A stretch of 64,000 nucleotides of DNA, taken from contig JAJDVI010000001.1 in NCBI GenBank assembly GCA_022826195.1, positions 1-64,000 of the forward strand. Direction: 5' to 3'. The notes below the pieces were generated by a model. It was not told the origin of the DNA, did not search any database, and saw nothing but the letters and a program-made list of their open reading frames with translations. The DNA comes from Acidobacteriota bacterium. GTDB taxonomy: Bacteria > Acidobacteriota > Vicinamibacteria > Marinacidobacterales > Marinacidobacteraceae. The translations under genes were made by a program, and so were the position numbers. Of this stretch, positions 9,537 to 19,080 are shown piece by piece (position 1 is the first letter of the stretch; each line of letters begins with the position of its first letter).

Positions 9537-10640
9537 CTAGGTAAGGAAGTTGCGGCGGCGGACCGACGCGGCCAGGCCGATGGCCGCCGCGGCGATCAGC
9601 AGCGAGTTGCCTCCGTAACTCATGAACGGCAGGGGGAACCCCTTGATGGGGACGATCCCCGCCACCATCGCGATGTTGTAGAGCGCCTGGAGATGGAGCA
9701 TGAGAAAGAACCCGCCCACCATGAAGGCGCCTGTCGGGTCCTTGTTCTCGACCGCTTCCACCGCAATCTGGAGAAGTCGCAGGCCGAGCACGAGGTAGAG
9801 CGCCAGAACGACGACCACGCCCAGGAACCCGAACTCCTCGGCAAGCACCGCGAACACGAAGTCGGTGTGAGGAGCCGGGAGAAACTGGAGGCTGGTCTGC
9901 GGACCCTGAAGCCAGCCAGTGCCCAGGAGGCCTCCGGAACCGACGGCGATGGAAGCCTGCAGCGTCTGATATCCCGCCCCCAACGGATCGCTTTCCGGGT
10001 TCAGGAAGGAGAGGACCCGGACTCGCTGGTAGTCGCGCAGGCCGAAGACCCAGATCAGCGGGAGGGCCAGGACGGCGCTGCCGCTGGCGGCCAGCATCCA
10101 CTTGCGGGAGATCGTCACGCCGCTGAAGAACACCATCCCGACCCCGATGCCGAACAGGATCGCCGCGCTCCCGAGGTCGGGCTGCGCCGCCACCGCCAGC
10201 ACGAGAGCGCCGGACGCCGCGATCCACCCGACCGTGGCGCGGCGGCTCAGCGGCTCGTGCCGGGAGCGGGCGATCAGATGGGCCAGCAGGAGCACCAGGG
10301 AGATCTTCGCCAGCTCGCCGGGCTGCAGCGTCAGGGTGCCCACCTCGAGCCAGCGGCGGGTCCCCGCCCGCAGGGCGCCGGAAGTGATGGCGATCGCGCT
10401 GAGGCCGAGCGCCACCAGAAACAGCGCCGGGGACAACCGGATCAACTGGCGATGATCCATCCGGTACACGACCACTCCGACCCCGAGAGCAAGCCCGAGC
10501 CGGATGAGGTGCGCACCGAGCGTCGCTCCGGAGTCGACACCCCGCAGGGCGCTCTCCAGCAGCAGCACCGCAATCACGACCAGGAGCCCCACACAGCCGA
10601 GAAGCACCCGGTCGGCGCCCTCGCGGGCTCTCAGTTCCAT
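9537..10640 (-). CDS. rodA: Rod-shape peptidoglycan polymerase RodA
   Basis: This is a SEDS-family glycosyltransferase that polymerises lipid II during cell elongation, working with the class B PBP encoded just upstream. The 367-residue protein has about ten membrane segments and FtsW/RodA/SpoVE signatures: QPDLGSA, and near the C-terminus IVPIKGFPLPFMSYGG followed by a short basic tail. The ATG at 10638-10640 gives the usual family start. An in-frame GTG nine bases further upstream is possible. It lies 13 bases after mrdA, the last of five rod-system genes. Confidence 0.94.
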   Translation of the reverse strand: MELRAREGADRVLLGCVGLLVVIAVLLLESALRGVDSGATLGAHLIRLGLALGVGVVVYRMDHRQLIRLSPALFLVALGLSAIAITSGALRAGTRRWLEVGTLTLQPGELAKISLVLLLAHLIARSRHEPLSRRATVGWIAASGALVLAVAAQPDLGSAAILFGIGVGMVFFSGVTISRKWMLAASGSAVLALPLIWVFGLRDYQRVRVLSFLNPESDPLGAGYQTLQASIAVGSGGLLGTGWLQGPQTSLQFLPAPHTDFVFAVLAEEFGFLGVVVVLALYLVLGLRLLQIAVEAVENKDPTGAFMVGGFFLMLHLQALYNIAMVAGIVPIKGFPLPFMSYGGNSLLIAAAAIGLAASVRRRNFLT

Positions 10641-10653
10641 GGCGCGTACCGAC

Positions 10654-12429
10654 TCACTGGTCCACCCCTCCCCCGCCGGCCACCCGGGTCCCGGGTGCGT
10701 CCTCGAAGAAGGTGCGCAGGATCTCGCCTCCGATCGGCGCCGCCGCGGCTCCGCCGGCTCCCCCGTGTTCCACCACCACGGCAACCGCGATCTGCGGGTC
10801 GTCGAACGGCGCGAACCCCACGAACCAGGCGTGGGTGCGCAGCTCGTACGGCCGGTCCTCGTTGTTGGCGGCTACCAGGTTGGCGCTCGCCACCTGGGCC
10901 GTTCCGGTCTTTCCCGCCACCTCGGCGGCGGGCATCCGGGCCCGCCACGCCGTCCCCGACACCACCGCGTCCCGCATCCCGTCGCGGATCAGCTCGAAGT
11001 GCTCGGGCATGACTCCGCCCACCTGTTCGCCGGGTTCCATGCCGACCAGCCTCGGCGTCGGAAGGTCCCCTCCCGAGGCGATCGCCGCCGCCAGCCGGGC
11101 CATCTGGATCGGGGTCACCGAAACGGCTCCCTGGCCGACGGAGACCGAGGCCGTCTCGCTGGCGTACCAACGCTCTCCCATGGCCCGGCGCTTCCATTCG
11201 CGGGTCGGAACGAGCCCGGTCGATTCGTTCCTGAGATCCACGCCGGTCGGCGCCCCAAGGCCGAAGGCCCGGGCGTAGGACGCGATGACGTCCACGTCGA
11301 GGGCTTCCGACAGGCGGTAGAAGAACACGTTGCACGACTTCGAGATGGCTTCGCGAAGCGTCAGGGCGCCGTGACCCTGGGTGCGGTGGCAGTGGAAGGT
11401 CCGGCCGGCCACCCGGGCCCGGCCGTTGCAGGTGATGCGGGTTTCGGGCCCCACCACGCCCTCGGCCAGCCCCGCGGCCGCGGCAACCAGCTTGAAGGCC
11501 GACCCGGGCGGGTAGCGGCCCTGCACCGCCCGGTTGAGCAGGGGAGTCGCGCTGTCGGCGAGCATTTCCCGGAACCTTCCGGCGTCGCCGCGAAAATCCT
11601 CGGGGTTCTCCGCCGGGTAGCTGCCCAGTCCGAGCACCTCGCCGGTCCGCACGTCGAGGGCCACGAAGGCTCCGCGGTGTTCTCCGAACGCGCCGTGGGC
11701 CGCTTCCTGGATGCCGCCGAGGACGTTGAGCTGCAGCGTTTCGCCGCGTACCGGTTCCGTCCTTCGCAGCCCGCCGGAGACCAGGACTCGCTGGCGGCTG
11801 TCCACCACCCGGTCCAGGTATCCGTCGGCGCCGACCAGCGTCGCGTTGTAGACGCGTTCGATCCCGTCCTGCCCGACGAGGTCCCCCGACGCCGCGGTAA
11901 CGAACTCCTCGAGCAGCAACTGCGCCGCCGTGACCTCGCCCACGTACCCCAGGAGGTGCGCGGTCGCCTGGCCGAGCGGGTAGTCCCGCGCCGGGACGAA
12001 CTCCACCCGGACTCCCGGGAGTTCCCGCCGGCGGGCCTCGAAGAACGCCGCTTCGGCGAACGGTATCCCGGAGCGCACCACCGCCGGGCCACGCGCCGCG
12101 CGCGCCTCCAGGCCGGCGCGGTCCTCGTCCTCGACCTCGAGGAGTCCGAGGTCCTCGAGGTGGCGGAGTCCCGCACTGTCGGCGAGGAGCGTGAACGACG
12201 GCTCGCTGCGGGCGAGGACCTCCCCACCCCGGTCCACCACGAGTCCGCGGGGAGCGCGGCGGCGCTCGGTCTGGAGGTAGTTGTCCCGGGCCAGGATGCT
12301 GAACTCCTCGCCCCGCACGATCTGGAGGTGCCAGAAGCGGACGGTCAACAGGATGACGAACGCCCAGAGCGGGTAGCGCGCCAGCGACAGGCGGCGCCGG
12401 ATGCGGGCGAGATACTCGGCGTGGATCAC
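10654..12429 (-). CDS. mrdA: Penicillin-binding protein 2 (elongasome transpeptidase)
   Basis: This is the monofunctional class B transpeptidase that cross-links new peptidoglycan during elongation, paired with RodA. In 591 residues there is one N-terminal membrane anchor (about residues 18-36), the PBP dimerisation domain, and a transpeptidase domain with SAFK (about 309), SCN (about 363) and KTGTAQ (about 505). It starts with GTG (12427-12429), preceded by GGGAGGGAAGG about eight bases upstream, 28 bases after mreD. The alanine- and glycine-rich C-terminus, after the last beta strand, is unremarkable. Confidence 0.95.
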   Translation of the reverse strand: MIHAEYLARIRRRLSLARYPLWAFVILLTVRFWHLQIVRGEEFSILARDNYLQTERRRAPRGLVVDRGGEVLARSEPSFTLLADSAGLRHLEDLGLLEVEDEDRAGLEARAARGPAVVRSGIPFAEAAFFEARRRELPGVRVEFVPARDYPLGQATAHLLGYVGEVTAAQLLLEEFVTAASGDLVGQDGIERVYNATLVGADGYLDRVVDSRQRVLVSGGLRRTEPVRGETLQLNVLGGIQEAAHGAFGEHRGAFVALDVRTGEVLGLGSYPAENPEDFRGDAGRFREMLADSATPLLNRAVQGRYPPGSAFKLVAAAAGLAEGVVGPETRITCNGRARVAGRTFHCHRTQGHGALTLREAISKSCNVFFYRLSEALDVDVIASYARAFGLGAPTGVDLRNESTGLVPTREWKRRAMGERWYASETASVSVGQGAVSVTPIQMARLAAAIASGGDLPTPRLVGMEPGEQVGGVMPEHFELIRDGMRDAVVSGTAWRARMPAAEVAGKTGTAQVASANLVAANNEDRPYELRTHAWFVGFAPFDDPQIAVAVVVEHGGAGGAAAAPIGGEILRTFFEDAPGTRVAGGGGVDQ

Positions 12430-12457
12430 GAAGCGCCTTCCCTCCCCGCGAAGCGCG

Positions 12458-12943
12458 TCATGGCGCCCGGTACTCCGTGGGCCGCGACCGCAGGAAACGG
12501 ATCACCAGCAGTCCGTAGATCACGGTGATGGGGATCCCGAACCCGGCCGTCCCCAGTTCGAGAGCGGGAATCGTGGTGAATCCGGCGATTTCACCAAGGG
12601 CCCAGAGAATCGCCAGATCGGCGGCGGCGGCGAACACGAGGAGCACCGGGATTCCGGCCCGGGTGTCCAGTGGAGGGCGCTCACGGGCGCGCGCCGCCAG
12701 GAAGACGACCAGGGGTTTGGAAAAACCGTTCATCCCCAGCAGGCCACCGGAGAAGGAGTCCTGCAGGAGCCCCGTCACCAGCCCGAATCCAATGGCGGGA
12801 CCGGTCCCCGCGAGCAACGCCACCGCCGCCGCGGTGGCGAGCAGAAAATCCGGCGTGACCCCGTCGCCCACGGTGAGGGGCCAGACCGCGGTCTGGAGCA
12901 GGAAAGCGGCAACCACCGCGAGGGCGGCTCGCACATAACTCAT
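12458..12943 (-). CDS. mreD: Rod shape-determining protein MreD
   Basis: This is a 161-residue inner-membrane protein of the MreD family with five to six hydrophobic segments and the typical GLLQDSFSGGLLGMNGFSK stretch (family pattern GLxxDxxxxxxLGxxxxxx). It links MreC with PBP2/RodA in the elongasome. It starts at ATG 12941-12943, ten bases after the mreC stop. Confidence 0.92.
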   Translation of the reverse strand: MSYVRAALAVVAAFLLQTAVWPLTVGDGVTPDFLLATAAAVALLAGTGPAIGFGLVTGLLQDSFSGGLLGMNGFSKPLVVFLAARARERPPLDTRAGIPVLLVFAAAADLAILWALGEIAGFTTIPALELGTAGFGIPITVIYGLLVIRFLRSRPTEYRAP

Positions 12944-12952
12944 GACACGGCG

Positions 12953-13780
12953 TCAGGGTTGCGGGGCCAGCCCGGAATCGTCCCGGCGCGGCAGCACGAA
13001 CACCCGTTCCAGGGTGTCGAAATCCACGGCCGGCTCGACGGCGATCTCGAGGAGCAGGCCGGCGCCCTCGTGGACCGCGGACACGCGCCCGACCAGGAGC
13101 CCCTTCGGGTAGAGCTCGTCGAGCCCGCTGGAAATCACCTCTTCGCCGATCGCGATCGCCTGCCCCACCGGCACGAAATGGAGCCGGTAGCCGGCCTCTC
13201 CGTCAGCGGCACGGACCACCCCGCGGGTTCGGCTCGCGGAGGTGATGACCGCAACGGCCGCGGTGGAAGCCGACAGCAGCTCGATCTGGCTGACCCCGGG
13301 CCCCACCGCCACGACCCGCCCCGCGAGTCCGGTCGCCGTCATCACCGGGGCATCCCGCTCGACCCCGTGCCGGCTGCCCCGGTTCACGGTGACGGTGCGG
13401 TCGAGCGGCGACGCGCTGACGCCCACGACCTCGCCGGCAACCGGCTCGCCGAGGTCCATCGCCGCGGCGTCCAGGTCCGTGAACCCGCGCGCCCGCTCGA
13501 GCATGCCCCGCTGGACGGTCAGTTCCCACTCCAGCCGGGCCACCCGGTCGCGCAACTCGTCGCGGGCCAGCCGCATCTCGTGCGCCTCCCCCACGGTCTC
13601 CACCCACGACGAGACCGCGCGGGTGGAGCCCAGCACCAGGCTCTGCCCCCCGCCGAACACCGCGGCCAGGCCGTCCCGGATCGGAAAACTGATCCCGCTC
13701 CGCACCTGAAAGGTCAGTCCCAGGAAGTTCGCGGCCAACACGATCCCCAGGAGGATTCCGTGGCCGCGTTTCCCGGGCAC
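12953..13780 (-). CDS. mreC: Rod shape-determining protein MreC
   Basis: This periplasmic scaffold activates PBP2 and is anchored by one N-terminal membrane segment (about residues 8-25). A coiled coil follows (about 62-95, rich in Arg/Glu/Leu), then the paired beta-barrel MreC domain with VNRGSRHGVERDAPVM and YPKGLLVGRV motifs. It is 275 residues, normal for the family. The start is GTG 13778-13780, with no close ribosome-binding site except AAGGAG 17 bases upstream. It lies 60 bases downstream of mreB. Confidence 0.93.
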   Translation of the reverse strand: MPGKRGHGILLGIVLAANFLGLTFQVRSGISFPIRDGLAAVFGGGQSLVLGSTRAVSSWVETVGEAHEMRLARDELRDRVARLEWELTVQRGMLERARGFTDLDAAAMDLGEPVAGEVVGVSASPLDRTVTVNRGSRHGVERDAPVMTATGLAGRVVAVGPGVSQIELLSASTAAVAVITSASRTRGVVRAADGEAGYRLHFVPVGQAIAIGEEVISSGLDELYPKGLLVGRVSAVHEGAGLLLEIAVEPAVDFDTLERVFVLPRRDDSGLAPQP

Positions 13781-13840
13781 CGGTTCGCTGGTCTCGCTCC
13801 TTCAGGTCAACGTTCGCGATTGCATGTTAGCCCGGCGCCG

Positions 13841-14869
13841 TCACACGTCGTGCCGGGACACCTGCTGGAGCAGGTCCATGCGCTCGAGCATGACGCCGGC
13901 CCCGTTCACGACGCAGTCGAGCGGGTGCTCCGCCACCTTGACGGCCAGGTTCGTCTCGTCGGCGAGGAGTTCGGGCAGCCCTTCGAGGAGCGCGCCCCCA
14001 CCGGTCAGCAGGATGCCGTTCTCCACGAGGTCCGCGGAGAGTTCGGGCTCCACCTTTTCGAGGACGTTCGCGACTGCGGTGAGGAGCTGATGCAGCGGAC
14101 CGCTCAGGCCTTCCCGGATGTCCTGATCGGTCACCGTCAGCGTGGCCGGGGATAGCCGCGAGAGGTCCCGGCCGCGGATTTCCATGCTCCGCGCCTGCAT
14201 TCCGGGCCGGGCGCTGCCGAGGGCCATCTTGATCCGCTCGCCGGTCCGCTCGCCCACGAGCAGTCCGTGGGCCCGCCGCAGGTGTTCGATGATCCCCTGG
14301 GTGAACATGTCGCCCGCGGCGCGCACCGACGTTCCCGCGGCGATCCCCGACAGCGAGATGACCGCGATGTCGGTCGTGCCGCCGCCGATGTCCACCACGC
14401 AGCAGCCGATGGGCGTCGTGACGTCGAGTCCCGCGCCGATGGCGGCCGCGATCGGCTGCTGGACCAGGAACACCTCGCTGGCCCGCGCCCGGAGCACGCT
14501 GTCGCGGACCGCGCGCCGCTCCACGGGGGTGATCCTGAGCGGCACGCCGACCACCATGCGCGGGGCCGCCCAGCGGCGCCGTCCCAGGGCCTTCTGGACG
14601 AAGTGGCTGATCATCCGCTCCGCCGCCTCGAAGTCGGCGATGACCCCGTCCTGCATCGGACGGATCGCCTTGATGTGGTCGGGGGTCTTGCCGACCATGT
14701 CGTACGCCTCCGCCCCGACCGCCTCGACCCGTTTGGTGTTGGTGTTCATGGCCACCACGGACGGCTCGCGGAGGATGATGCCCGAGTCCTGGGTATAGAT
14801 GAGGGTGTTGGCGGTTCCGAGATCGACCGCGAGATCGACGGAGAAGAGACTGAGTAGGTATTTGAGCAT
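13841..14869 (-). CDS. mreB: Rod shape-determining actin homologue MreB
   Basis: This is a bacterial actin that forms membrane-bound filaments directing the elongasome. The 342-residue protein has all nucleotide-binding signatures: phosphate-1 DLGTANTLIY (residues 17-26), phosphate-2 VVDIGGGTTDIAV and the adenosine motif LTGGGALL. The N-terminal amphipathic MLKYLLSLF is the membrane-binding helix. It is the first gene of mreB-mreC-mreD-mrdA-rodA, so the promoter should lie in 14870-15053. Confidence 0.97.
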   Translation of the reverse strand: MLKYLLSLFSVDLAVDLGTANTLIYTQDSGIILREPSVVAMNTNTKRVEAVGAEAYDMVGKTPDHIKAIRPMQDGVIADFEAAERMISHFVQKALGRRRWAAPRMVVGVPLRITPVERRAVRDSVLRARASEVFLVQQPIAAAIGAGLDVTTPIGCCVVDIGGGTTDIAVISLSGIAAGTSVRAAGDMFTQGIIEHLRRAHGLLVGERTGERIKMALGSARPGMQARSMEIRGRDLSRLSPATLTVTDQDIREGLSGPLHQLLTAVANVLEKVEPELSADLVENGILLTGGGALLEGLPELLADETNLAVKVAEHPLDCVVNGAGVMLERMDLLQQVSRHDV

Positions 14870-15053
14870 CAGGCGAAGCCGGGTAGCGGAACGGAGTCCA
14901 GGATCTCAGGAAGGCCGGGACGGGAAAGTGCGGCGGGAGCCGCGCCATCCTAAAGACTACCAGTGAAGCCGCGGCCGTGACATTCTCAAACGCCGCGTTT
15001 CCCCGTCCCGGTTTGCCGGCTGGCCGTTCTCGGCGGTACCATGGCGGGTTGCC
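14870..15053. promoter_or_regulatory. Divergent intergenic region between mreB and ppiD
   Basis: These 184 bases separate two divergent operons and must hold promoters for both. I could not find a convincing -35/-10 pair by eye on either strand; the least GC-rich part is about 14950-14990. Confidence 0.4.
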
Positions 15054-16955
15054 ATGATCCTCGAGTATTTCCGCAACCGCCGATCCATCGGCTGGTTCGT
15101 CGGCGCCGGCCTGCTCGGGCTGGTGATTCTGGCGTTCGTCGCCCTCTATTTCCCGGACTTCATGGGAGATCCGGCCACCGCCGCGATGCGCCGCGGCGTC
15201 GCCTGGGTGGACGGCGAAGCCATCCCGGCATCGACCTTCCTGGACCGCTACCGGAACGTGGCGCGCATGTACCAGGAACAGAGCGGCGGCGACTTCTCTC
15301 CCGCCCTGGCCCGGCAACTCGGCATTCCGGAGCAGGTCGTGGGCGAGCTGGTGCGTAGCCGGGTGCTCGTCCGGGAGGCGGAACGCCTCGGGATCGAGGT
15401 CACCAACACCGAAGTCGGAACCAGCATCGCCACCTCTCCCACGTTTCAGGAGAACGGGGTCTTCATCGGCCGGGACGCCTACCTCGCCATGCTGCGCGCC
15501 GCCCGGCTGAACCCGCGGGACTTCGAGGACTCGATCCGGTCGGACCTGATGACGGAGAAGCTCCGGTCGCTGATCACCGAGTCGCCGCACGTGTCCGACC
15601 TGGAACTGATGGAGGAATACCGGCGCCGCAACGAGAACGCCTCGCTCGACGTCTGGTTCCTGAGCACCGGCAGCCGGCGCGGCGAGGTGGAGGTCACCGA
15701 GGCGGACGCCCGCGAGCGCTACGAGGCCGACCCGGCGGCGTTCGAGGTCCCGGAGCAGCGGCGGATCCGCTACCTGACGCTTTCGGAGCAGATCCTCGCC
15801 GAGGAGGTCTCGGTCCGGCAGCGCGAGATCCAGCGCTACTACAACCGGAACCTCTTCCAGTACCAGATGGGGGAGCAAGCGGAAGCCAGTCACATCCTGC
15901 TGCAGGCGGAGACGGAGGCGGACGAGGAGGCCACCCGCACCCTCGCGGCCCGTCTCGCCGAGCGGGCGCGGGGCGGCGAGGACTTCGCGGAACTGGCGCG
16001 GACCTATTCCGCTGACGAAGCGACCCGGGAAGCCGGGGGCGCCCTCGGAGTCTTCGGGCCGGAAGAGATGGTGCCCGAGTTCTCCGAAGCGGTCTTCAGC
16101 ATGATGCCGGGCGAGATCAGCGATCCCGTCCGCACCGACTACGGCTGGCACGTGGTCCGGCTCGACAGCCGGCAACCCGCGGAGACCCGGGAGCTGAGCG
16201 AAGTCGAGGGCGAGATCGAGAGCCGCCTGCGGCAGGAGAAGGCCGGCGACCTCCTCACGGAGCGGGCCCTCGCCCTCGAGGCGCGGGTCGGAGGCGCGGA
16301 TTCCCTCGACGAGCTGACGCGCGACCATCCCCTGCTCATTCCCCAGGAGTCGGACTTCTTCGCCGTCGGGGACCCCGTTGCCGGGGCCGGTTCGGGGGAG
16401 CTCTCCGCGCTCGCCTTCGAACTCGAGATCGGCGCTGTGGGAGGTCCGATCCGGCTGCCCACCGGTTACGCCTTCGTGGAAGTCCTCGAGGAACGGCCGC
16501 CCCACGTCCCCGCGTTCGAGGACATTCGCGAGCAGGTGATCGCCGAACTCGAGGAGGAGCGGGCCCGGTCCCTGGCCGAGGAGGCCGGACAGGCGCTGCG
16601 CGACCGGGTTGCCGAGGGCCGGACCGTCGAGACGGATCCGACGCCCCTGGAGCGCTGGTTCCGCGGCAGTCCGCTCGGGATCGCCGGGATGCTCCCCGAC
16701 CACGAGGAGACGGTCTTCGCGGCCGAGGTCGGAGACGTCGTCGGCCCCCTGGAGGCGGACCGCGGCTACGCCATCGTCCGGATCAACGCGAGAGAGGGTT
16801 TCGCCGAGGCGACCTACGAAGAGCAGAAGGAGCCCTTCCGGGCGCAGATGGCCGAAGAGAAGAAACAGCGGATCTGGGCCGCCTTCGTCGGGGCCGCGGG
16901 CGAGCGCTACGAGATCCGGATCGACCGCCAGGCGCTCAACGACCTGATCGGGTAG
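15054..16955 (+). CDS. ppiD: PpiD/SurA-type membrane-anchored peptidyl-prolyl isomerase
   Basis: This is a periplasmic folding factor with one N-terminal membrane anchor (about residues 13-34), a SurA/PpiD N-terminal chaperone domain (about 45-190) and one parvulin domain (about 275-370, with ASHILLQAE, FAELARTYS and GGALGVFGPEEMVPEF). A C-terminal substrate-binding part resembles the PpiD tail. At 633 residues it matches PpiD. It leads a plus-strand gene run in which the STAS gene begins four bases after its stop, so expression is probably shared. Confidence 0.9.
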   Translation: MILEYFRNRRSIGWFVGAGLLGLVILAFVALYFPDFMGDPATAAMRRGVAWVDGEAIPASTFLDRYRNVARMYQEQSGGDFSPALARQLGIPEQVVGELVRSRVLVREAERLGIEVTNTEVGTSIATSPTFQENGVFIGRDAYLAMLRAARLNPRDFEDSIRSDLMTEKLRSLITESPHVSDLELMEEYRRRNENASLDVWFLSTGSRRGEVEVTEADARERYEADPAAFEVPEQRRIRYLTLSEQILAEEVSVRQREIQRYYNRNLFQYQMGEQAEASHILLQAETEADEEATRTLAARLAERARGGEDFAELARTYSADEATREAGGALGVFGPEEMVPEFSEAVFSMMPGEISDPVRTDYGWHVVRLDSRQPAETRELSEVEGEIESRLRQEKAGDLLTERALALEARVGGADSLDELTRDHPLLIPQESDFFAVGDPVAGAGSGELSALAFELEIGAVGGPIRLPTGYAFVEVLEERPPHVPAFEDIREQVIAELEEERARSLAEEAGQALRDRVAEGRTVETDPTPLERWFRGSPLGIAGMLPDHEETVFAAEVGDVVGPLEADRGYAIVRINAREGFAEATYEEQKEPFRAQMAEEKKQRIWAAFVGAAGERYEIRIDRQALNDLIG

Positions 16956-16959
16956 TCCC

Positions 16960-17307
16960 ATGCAACTTGACCTGAGAGAGCGGGCCGGCGTCTCGCTGCT
17001 GCAACTGAATGGCCGCCTCGTGGACGGCCACGGTGACCAGGAGCTTCGGGAGGCGGTGGACGTGCTTCTCGACTCGGGCCGCACCCGCATCGTCGTCGAT
17101 CTCAGCGGGGTCAGCGCGATCGATAGCGCGGGCCTCGGCGAACTCGTCGCGTCCGCGCGGCGCGTCGCCCGCGCGGGCGGCGCCCTCAAGGCGCTCCATC
17201 CGCGGGAGCGCGTCGTCCACGTGATGAACGTCGCCCGGGTGCTGCCGCTGTTCGAGGTGTTCGAGACCGAGGACCAGGCGGTCGCCAGTTTCAGGACCGA
17301 CGCCTGA
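16960..17307 (+). CDS. STAS-domain anti-sigma factor antagonist
   Basis: This is a 115-residue stand-alone STAS protein of the SpoIIAA/RsbV class. It has the conserved phosphorylation segment AIDSAGLGELV, in which the serine (about residue 53) is the expected target of an RsbW-type kinase. The unphosphorylated form normally binds the kinase and frees a sigma factor. The obvious local partner is the kinase at 7345-7800, across the rod-shape operon. It lies between ppiD (4-base gap) and moeA (7-base gap). Confidence 0.87.
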   Translation: MQLDLRERAGVSLLQLNGRLVDGHGDQELREAVDVLLDSGRTRIVVDLSGVSAIDSAGLGELVASARRVARAGGALKALHPRERVVHVMNVARVLPLFEVFETEDQAVASFRTDA

Positions 17308-17314
17308 GACGTCC

Positions 17315-18580
17315 TTGATTCCGGTCGAGGCGGCGCTCCGCCGGATCCTCGAGCGGACCCCGCGGCTGCCGCTTGAGACGGTCGGCCTCGGAGCGGTCCG
17401 GGGCCGCGTGCTCGGGGAAGACGTGTTCGCGGACCGGGACCTGCCCCCCTTTCACCGCGCGGCGGTTGACGGCTATGCCGTCCGCGCCGCCTGCCTCGCG
17501 GGCGGCGGCCGACTGCGCGTCGTGGACCAGATCCCCGCCGGGACGATGCCGAAGGTCCGCTTGGGCGCGGGCGAAGCGGCGGCCATCATGACGGGCGCTC
17601 CGCTGCCCGAGGGCGCGGACGCCGCGATCATGGTGGAGGACACCGTGCGCGACGGGGACTTCGTCGTGTGGCCGGCCCCGGGGAGAACCCCGCCTCCGGT
17701 CGCGCCCGGGAACCGCGTCACCGCCCGCGGCGCCGAGGTTCCGAAGGGGACGAAGCTCCTCGAGGCCGGCGTCCGGGTCTCGCCCGCGGGCGTGGGGCTC
17801 CTCGCCACCGTCGGCAAGGTCCGGGTGCGAGTCGTGCGGCGGCCCCGGATCGCCGTGTTCTCCACCGGCGACGAACTGCGGCATCCGCGGACGGTCAGGC
17901 CGCGTCCCGCCGAGATCCGGGACGCCAACAGCCATCTGATCGCCGCCCGTTGCCGCGCCTTCGGCCTCCCGGTCCGGCGGCTGGGCTTCGCCGCCGACGA
18001 TCCCGGCCACCTCGCCGCGAAGGTCGCGTCCGGCCTCGCCGCGGACGTGCTCTTCATCAGCGGCGGCGTGTCCATGGGCCGCTACGACTACGTCGAGCCG
18101 GTGCTCGAGCGGGCCGGCGTCCGGCTCCTGGTGACCGCGGTCGCCATCCGTCCCGGCAAGCCCTTCGTCTTCGGGATCACCGGGGATACCCCCCCGGTGC
18201 TCGTCTTCGGCCTGCCCGGCAATCCGGTTTCGGCGCTCACCACCTTCGAGGTGTTCGCCCGCCCGGCCCTCGAGGCGATGCAGGGGATCGCCGATCCGGC
18301 GCCCCCGCGTCTCCGGGCGCGCCTGCTGGCCCCGGTCAGGGGGAGTGGGCCGCGGCGCTCCTTCCTGCCCGCCCGGGTGGGGGTCGCGGACGACGGGACC
18401 CTGGCGGCGCAGCCGATCCGCTCCCAGGGGTCGGGCGACATCGCGGCGGTGGCGCTCGCCAACGCCCTCGTCATCGTGCCCGAGGACGTGGAGACGATCC
18501 CCGCCGGTGCGAGCGTCGAAGCGCAGCCGCTCCCCGGGTTTCCGGACGCCGGGGCCGGGTGGCATGATCCCCGTCGATGA
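17315..18580 (+). CDS. moeA: Molybdopterin molybdenumtransferase MoeA
   Basis: This cytoplasmic enzyme inserts molybdate into adenylylated molybdopterin, the last step of Mo-cofactor synthesis. In 421 residues it shows PPFHRAAVDGYAV near residue 48, the MoCF-binding core with FSTGDEL and ISGGVSMGRYDYV near 248, PGKPFVFG and GLPGNPVS, and a C-terminal domain IV. The start codon appears to be TTG at 17315, seven bases after the STAS stop. Its stop overlaps the moaC start (ATGA). It could serve the molybdenum hydroxylase at 28741-31598. Confidence 0.93.
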   Translation: MIPVEAALRRILERTPRLPLETVGLGAVRGRVLGEDVFADRDLPPFHRAAVDGYAVRAACLAGGGRLRVVDQIPAGTMPKVRLGAGEAAAIMTGAPLPEGADAAIMVEDTVRDGDFVVWPAPGRTPPPVAPGNRVTARGAEVPKGTKLLEAGVRVSPAGVGLLATVGKVRVRVVRRPRIAVFSTGDELRHPRTVRPRPAEIRDANSHLIAARCRAFGLPVRRLGFAADDPGHLAAKVASGLAADVLFISGGVSMGRYDYVEPVLERAGVRLLVTAVAIRPGKPFVFGITGDTPPVLVFGLPGNPVSALTTFEVFARPALEAMQGIADPAPPRLRARLLAPVRGSGPRRSFLPARVGVADDGTLAAQPIRSQGSGDIAAVALANALVIVPEDVETIPAGASVEAQPLPGFPDAGAGWHDPRR

Positions 18581-19080
18581 GTTCCGGCGCTAGCCCGGCG
18601 TCCCCGGCGACCCTCAGCCACGTGGACTCCGGGGGAAGCGCGCGCATGGTGGACGTGGGGGCCAAACCCGTCACCGCGCGCGAAGCCGCCGCCGAAGCCT
18701 TCGTCAAGGTCTCGCCGGAGGCGCTCGCGCTGGCGCGCCGCGGAAACGCGCCGAAGGGCAGCGTGCTGGACACCGCGCGCCTCGCCGGGATCCAGGCGGC
18801 GAAGTCCTGCGCCAGCCTGATCCCGCTGTGCCATCCCCTGCCCCTCGACCACGCCGAAGTCTCGGCGGCGTTCGAGGAGACGGGGATCCGCATCGTGTCC
18901 CGGATCCGGTGCCGGGCCTCCACCGGGGCCGAAATGGAGGCGCTCACCGCCGCTTCGGTGGCCGCCCTCACGGTCTACGACATGCTGAAGGCCGCCGACC
19001 GGGCGATGGTGATCGGCCCGGTCCGCCTCCTCGAGAAGCGCGGCGGAAAGAGCGGCGACTGGAGGGTGGACGGTGCCTGA
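18577..19080 (+). CDS. moaC: Cyclic pyranopterin monophosphate synthase MoaC
   Basis: This enzyme, acting after the radical-SAM protein MoaA, converts 3',8-cyclo-GTP to cyclic pyranopterin monophosphate, the first stable Mo-cofactor intermediate. The 167-residue protein shows the family motifs MVDVGAKPVTAREA, IPLCHPLPLDH and GAEMEALTAASVAALTVYDM. Its ATG sits in the moeA stop overlap, and its own end overlaps the larE start by eight bases. No moaA, moaD or moaE lies in the window. Confidence 0.95.
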   Translation: MSSGASPASPATLSHVDSGGSARMVDVGAKPVTAREAAAEAFVKVSPEALALARRGNAPKGSVLDTARLAGIQAAKSCASLIPLCHPLPLDHAEVSAAFEETGIRIVSRIRCRASTGAEMEALTAASVAALTVYDMLKAADRAMVIGPVRLLEKRGGKSGDWRVDGA

